Positions 5,874 through 8,242 of a stretch of 8,242 nucleotides of DNA are shown piece by piece. A program made the translations under genes and the position numbers. Each line of letters opens with the position of its first letter. The stretch's first letter is position 1. Source of the stretch: Thermoplasmata archaeon (GTDB lineage: Archaea > Thermoplasmatota > Thermoplasmata > Thermoplasmatales > Thermoplasmataceae); assembly GCA_021797955.1 (NCBI GenBank), contig JAJZYV010000064.1, positions 1 through 8,242 of the forward strand. The letters are read 5' to 3'. The notes below the pieces were generated by a model. The model did not search any database, was not told the origin of the DNA, and was given only the letters and a program-made list of their open reading frames with translations.

Positions 5874-8116
5874 TAGTTGTAGAGTCCTGACTCCTCTACC
5901 TGTTTCTTCTTTTCCTTGATGCTTTTTCCCATGCTTTTTGCAAGATTTTCATAGAAACTGATGACTTCACTATCAACTGACGGCTTTATGACTTTCATTG
6001 CCCTGTGGAACGCTTCATCATCCACTATTGAAGCTTCCGGGTCAGATCTGTATGCCATCATTCCCGCTTCCCTGCAGAGATTTTCCAGATCTGCACCCAC
6101 ATATCCATCTGTTTCAGCGGCTATTCTTTCAAGATCCATATCCGCACTCAGTGGCATGGTTTTAGTATGAACCTTTAGAATTTGTAACCTTGCCTCCTTG
6201 TCAGGTGGTGGGATATAAATCATTTTATCAAATCTTCCAGCACGGATCAAAGCACTGTCCAGTATATCTGGCCTGTTTGTTGCACCAATTACAACAACCC
6301 CCTGCAAAACTTCCACTCCATCCATGGAAGTCAATAGCTGATTGACAATTCGTTCCGTAACACCTGAGTCTCCACCTGCACCCCTTCTTGGTGCTATGGA
6401 GTCAATTTCATCAAGAAATACTATTGACGGAGCAACCTGTTTTGCTTTCTTGAATATTTCCCTTACTGCCTTCTCGCTCTCTCCAACCCATTTGCTCAAT
6501 ACTTCCGGGCCTTTCACCGATATGAAATTTGTGTTGCTTTCATTTGCAACAGCCTTAGCAAGCAATGTCTTTCCGACTCCTGGTGGTCCATACAGTAGAA
6601 ATCCCTTTGGAGCTCGAATGCCCAACTTCTTAAACAGGTCTGGCTTGAGCAATGGAAGTTCGACACTTTCTCTCAACTCCCTCTTGACCTCCTCCATTCC
6701 ACCGATATCATCCCAGTGGACATCAGGTATTTCTGCCATCACTTCTCTTAAACTGCTTGGCTCTATCATCTTAAGGGCTTCCCGGAAGTCGTCTTCTATC
6801 ACTGCCATCTTTTCAAGAATATCTGTAGGAATTGGTTTATCCAAGTCTATTTCAGGTAGGTAGCGTCTCAATGCATTCATGGCAGATTCCCTGGCAAGGG
6901 CTGCAAGATCGGCACCGACGAAGCCATATGTCAGTTCTGCAATCTCGTCAAGAAATCTGGATTTGTCCTCCTCATCCATGTTCAACGGCATAGCTCTTGA
7001 ATGGATTGTTAAAATCTCTTTCCTTCCCCTTTTGTCCGGTACTCCTATGTTGATTTCCCGGTCAAATCTTCCAGGTCTTCTCAAGGCAGGGTCCACGGCA
7101 TCAATTCTGTTGGTAGCGCCAATTACAATTACATGCCCCCTTTCTTTCATTCCATCCATCAATGTCAGCAACTGAGCTACTACCCTTCTCTCAACTTCTC
7201 CCTGTACCTCTTCTCTTTTTGGTGCTATGGAATCTATTTCATCTATGAATATTATTGAAGGCTCTTTCTCCTCTGCGTTTGTGAATATTTCCCTCAATTT
7301 TTGTTCACTTTGCCCATAATACTTACTCATTATTTCTGGACCGTTTATTGAAAAGAAATTTGCTCCTGATTCATTTGCAACTGCCCTAGCAATCAGTGTT
7401 TTTCCAGTGCCTGGTGGTCCAAACAGCAAAACTCCCTTTGGCGGCCTGATACCCAACCTTTCAAAAAGTTCAGGGTGCTTTAGTGGGAGTTCTATTATTT
7501 CCCTTACCTTGCCCAACTGGTCAGAAAGGCCTCCTATGTCTTCATAACTTATTCTGGAGACGTCCTCCAAAACTTCAGAAGCCGGTTCTTCTCTTATCTC
7601 TATCTTGGTGGTCTCACCTATCTCTATTGGTACTTTGGACGGGGTTGATTTTACCACCTTGAATAATAGTCCTGAATGTCCTGCCAGAGTAAGCCCTGGA
7701 ACGCTTATATTGTCCTGTTCCAGCATAGGTCTCCTGATAAGGGCCCTTTGCACAAAATCATCTATACCTTCCCCAAATTTTAATCGCTGTTCCTTCCGTA
7801 TAATTGGAGCTAAAACCACTCTGGTAGCAATCTCAACCCTAACTTTCCTGACTTTGACCTTATCGCCTATTGATGCTCCACAGTTATTCCTCATTACTCC
7901 GTCAATTCTGACAATTCCCTTATTCTCATCTTCCGGTCTGGCTCTAAAAACCCTTCCCACTGTTTTCTTGCTTTTTTCTATCTCAACTACATCACCTATC
8001 TCTACGTTCAGTTGAAATCTTGAATCCTCATCAAGCCTTACCCTTGACATTCCGGGATCTGTTGAATTTGCTTCAGCAACCCTCAGTCCTATTTCATCAC
8101 CGCTTGAATATGACAT
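5873..8116 (-). CDS. vat: VAT/Cdc48-family AAA+ unfoldase
   Basis: 747-residue tandem AAA+ ATPase, the archaeal counterpart of p97/Cdc48 and named VAT in Thermoplasma. It forms a cytosolic hexameric ring that threads and unfolds proteins, probably for the 20S proteasome. Domains: N-terminal double-psi barrel (about 1-92) and second N subdomain (about 95-185); D1 (about 190-455); D2 (about 465-715); short C-terminal tail. D1 has Walker A GPPGTGKT (233-240), pore loop KYYG (265-268), Walker B IIFIDEID (288-295), sensor-1 N336 and arginine fingers R347/R350. D2 has Walker A GPPGVGKT (510-517), pore loop KWVG (542-545), Walker B IVFLDEID (565-572), sensor-1 N614 and R625/R628. Both catalytic glutamates (E293, E570) are present, so both rings should hydrolyse ATP. 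The tail is lysine- and glutamate-rich and ends Leu-Tyr-Asn, a hydrophobic-Tyr-X motif. Length is close to that of T. acidophilum VAT. The start is backed by a TATA box 25 bp upstream. Confidence 0.97.
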   Translation of the reverse strand: MSYSSGDEIGLRVAEANSTDPGMSRVRLDEDSRFQLNVEIGDVVEIEKSKKTVGRVFRARPEDENKGIVRIDGVMRNNCGASIGDKVKVRKVRVEIATRVVLAPIIRKEQRLKFGEGIDDFVQRALIRRPMLEQDNISVPGLTLAGHSGLLFKVVKSTPSKVPIEIGETTKIEIREEPASEVLEDVSRISYEDIGGLSDQLGKVREIIELPLKHPELFERLGIRPPKGVLLFGPPGTGKTLIARAVANESGANFFSINGPEIMSKYYGQSEQKLREIFTNAEEKEPSIIFIDEIDSIAPKREEVQGEVERRVVAQLLTLMDGMKERGHVIVIGATNRIDAVDPALRRPGRFDREINIGVPDKRGRKEILTIHSRAMPLNMDEEDKSRFLDEIAELTYGFVGADLAALARESAMNALRRYLPEIDLDKPIPTDILEKMAVIEDDFREALKMIEPSSLREVMAEIPDVHWDDIGGMEEVKRELRESVELPLLKPDLFKKLGIRAPKGFLLYGPPGVGKTLLAKAVANESNTNFISVKGPEVLSKWVGESEKAVREIFKKAKQVAPSIVFLDEIDSIAPRRGAGGDSGVTERIVNQLLTSMDGVEVLQGVVVIGATNRPDILDSALIRAGRFDKMIYIPPPDKEARLQILKVHTKTMPLSADMDLERIAAETDGYVGADLENLCREAGMMAYRSDPEASIVDDEAFHRAMKVIKPSVDSEVISFYENLAKSMGKSIKEKKKQVEESGLYN

Positions 8117-8137
8117 GAACCTATAAAGTAAAATCAG

Positions 8138-8144
8138 TATATAA
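8138..8144 (-). promoter_or_regulatory. TATA box of VAT
   Basis: The - strand reads CTAAAA then TTATATA (8144-8138), a good TFB element plus TATA box centred 25 bp before the ATG at 8116. No Shine-Dalgarno sequence precedes the ATG, so VAT mRNA is probably leaderless. If the weak open frame running through this region were a real gene, this box would be coincidental. Confidence 0.55.
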
Positions 8145-8204
8145 TTTTAGAGAATATTTGCTATAAGTTACACCGACTGCATTGATTAAATAATCTTCAT
8201 TCGC

Positions 8205-8212
8205 AAAAAAAA
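8205..8212 (-). terminator. T8 run, candidate terminator of the upstream - strand gene
   Basis: Eight consecutive T on the - strand, preceded by TTTTGA (8218-8213), sit directly after a TGA stop at 8215-8213 and 60 bp before the VAT TATA box. T-runs of this length are effective archaeal termination signals. Confidence 0.45.
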
Positions 8213-8242
8213 TCAAAATAGGGTCTTTTGATTCGATTTCTT
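8213..8242 (-). CDS. Possible last codons of an upstream gene (partial, runs off the right edge)
   Basis: On the - strand one frame enters from the edge, encodes nine residues ending QKTLF, and stops with TGA directly before the T8 run. That order, stop codon then T-run then the VAT promoter, is what a gene end would look like. A competing - strand frame is open from 8240 to a TAG at 8123-8121, 4 nt before the VAT ATG, and reads as 39 plausible residues; it would make VAT part of an operon but would place the T8 run and the TATA box inside coding sequence. Too little sequence is present to choose with confidence. Confidence 0.3.
   Translation of the reverse strand, partial: KKSNQKTLF

Noticed and set aside
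6342..7175. Long + strand ORFs of 98-173 codons opposite VAT
   Set aside because: They are antisense shadows of strongly conserved AAA+ coding sequence; they are serine/isoleucine-rich, match no family I know and have no promoter or ribosome-binding site.
6500..7440. Repeated similar sequence within VAT
   Set aside because: This is the ancient D1/D2 AAA+ domain duplication typical of the whole Cdc48 family, not a recent repeat.
1..8242. A mobile element, defence island, CRISPR array or new multi-gene system
   Set aside because: No terminal repeats, transposase, integrase, direct-repeat array or cluster of unknown genes is visible; nearly all coding space is filled by recognised housekeeping genes.

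Overview
The window reads as a compact, fairly AT-rich chromosomal segment of an archaeon, most likely a member of the Thermoplasmata (Thermoplasma/Ferroplasma-like). The evidence is a class-1 archaeal release factor (aRF1), an archaeal-type UMP kinase, a two-subunit 2-oxoacid:ferredoxin oxidoreductase, and a 747-residue tandem AAA+ protein with every hallmark of VAT/Cdc48. Most genes lack a ribosome-binding site and instead have a TATA-like box about 24-28 bp before the start codon, as expected for leaderless archaeal transcripts.

Layout from left to right: (1) the 3' end of an unidentified + strand gene (to 122); (2) a - strand P-loop kinase-like protein of the UPF0200 family (129-677); (3) a divergent intergenic region of 134 bp; (4) a + strand operon for the fused gamma-alpha subunit and the beta subunit of a 2-oxoacid:ferredoxin oxidoreductase (812-2716 and 2706-3632, overlapping by 11 bp); (5) pyrH on the - strand (3635-4318), whose stop codon sits in the same hairpin as the oxidoreductase stop codon; (6) a 37-bp divergent promoter region; (7) aRF1 on the + strand (4356-5594); (8) a small PRC-barrel protein on the - strand (5586-5843), overlapping the end of aRF1 by 9 bp; (9) VAT on the - strand (5873-8116); (10) about 126 bp holding the VAT promoter and the probable 3' end of another - strand gene.

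The genes are housekeeping functions: ferredoxin-coupled oxidation of 2-oxoacids to acyl-CoA, UTP/CTP supply, translation termination and protein unfolding. Genes alternate strands, so only two same-strand neighbour pairs look co-transcribed: the oxidoreductase subunits (translationally coupled) and possibly VAT with the PRC-barrel gene. The three convergent junctions are extremely tight (6 bp gap, 2 bp gap, 9 bp overlap).

I see no mobile element, CRISPR array, rRNA, convincing tRNA or broken gene, and no clearly new multi-gene system. The points most worth a second look are the palindrome shared by two convergent stop codons, the mutually overlapping divergent core promoters of pyrH and aRF1, the proteasome-docking-like C-terminus of VAT, and the PRC-barrel gene beside it.
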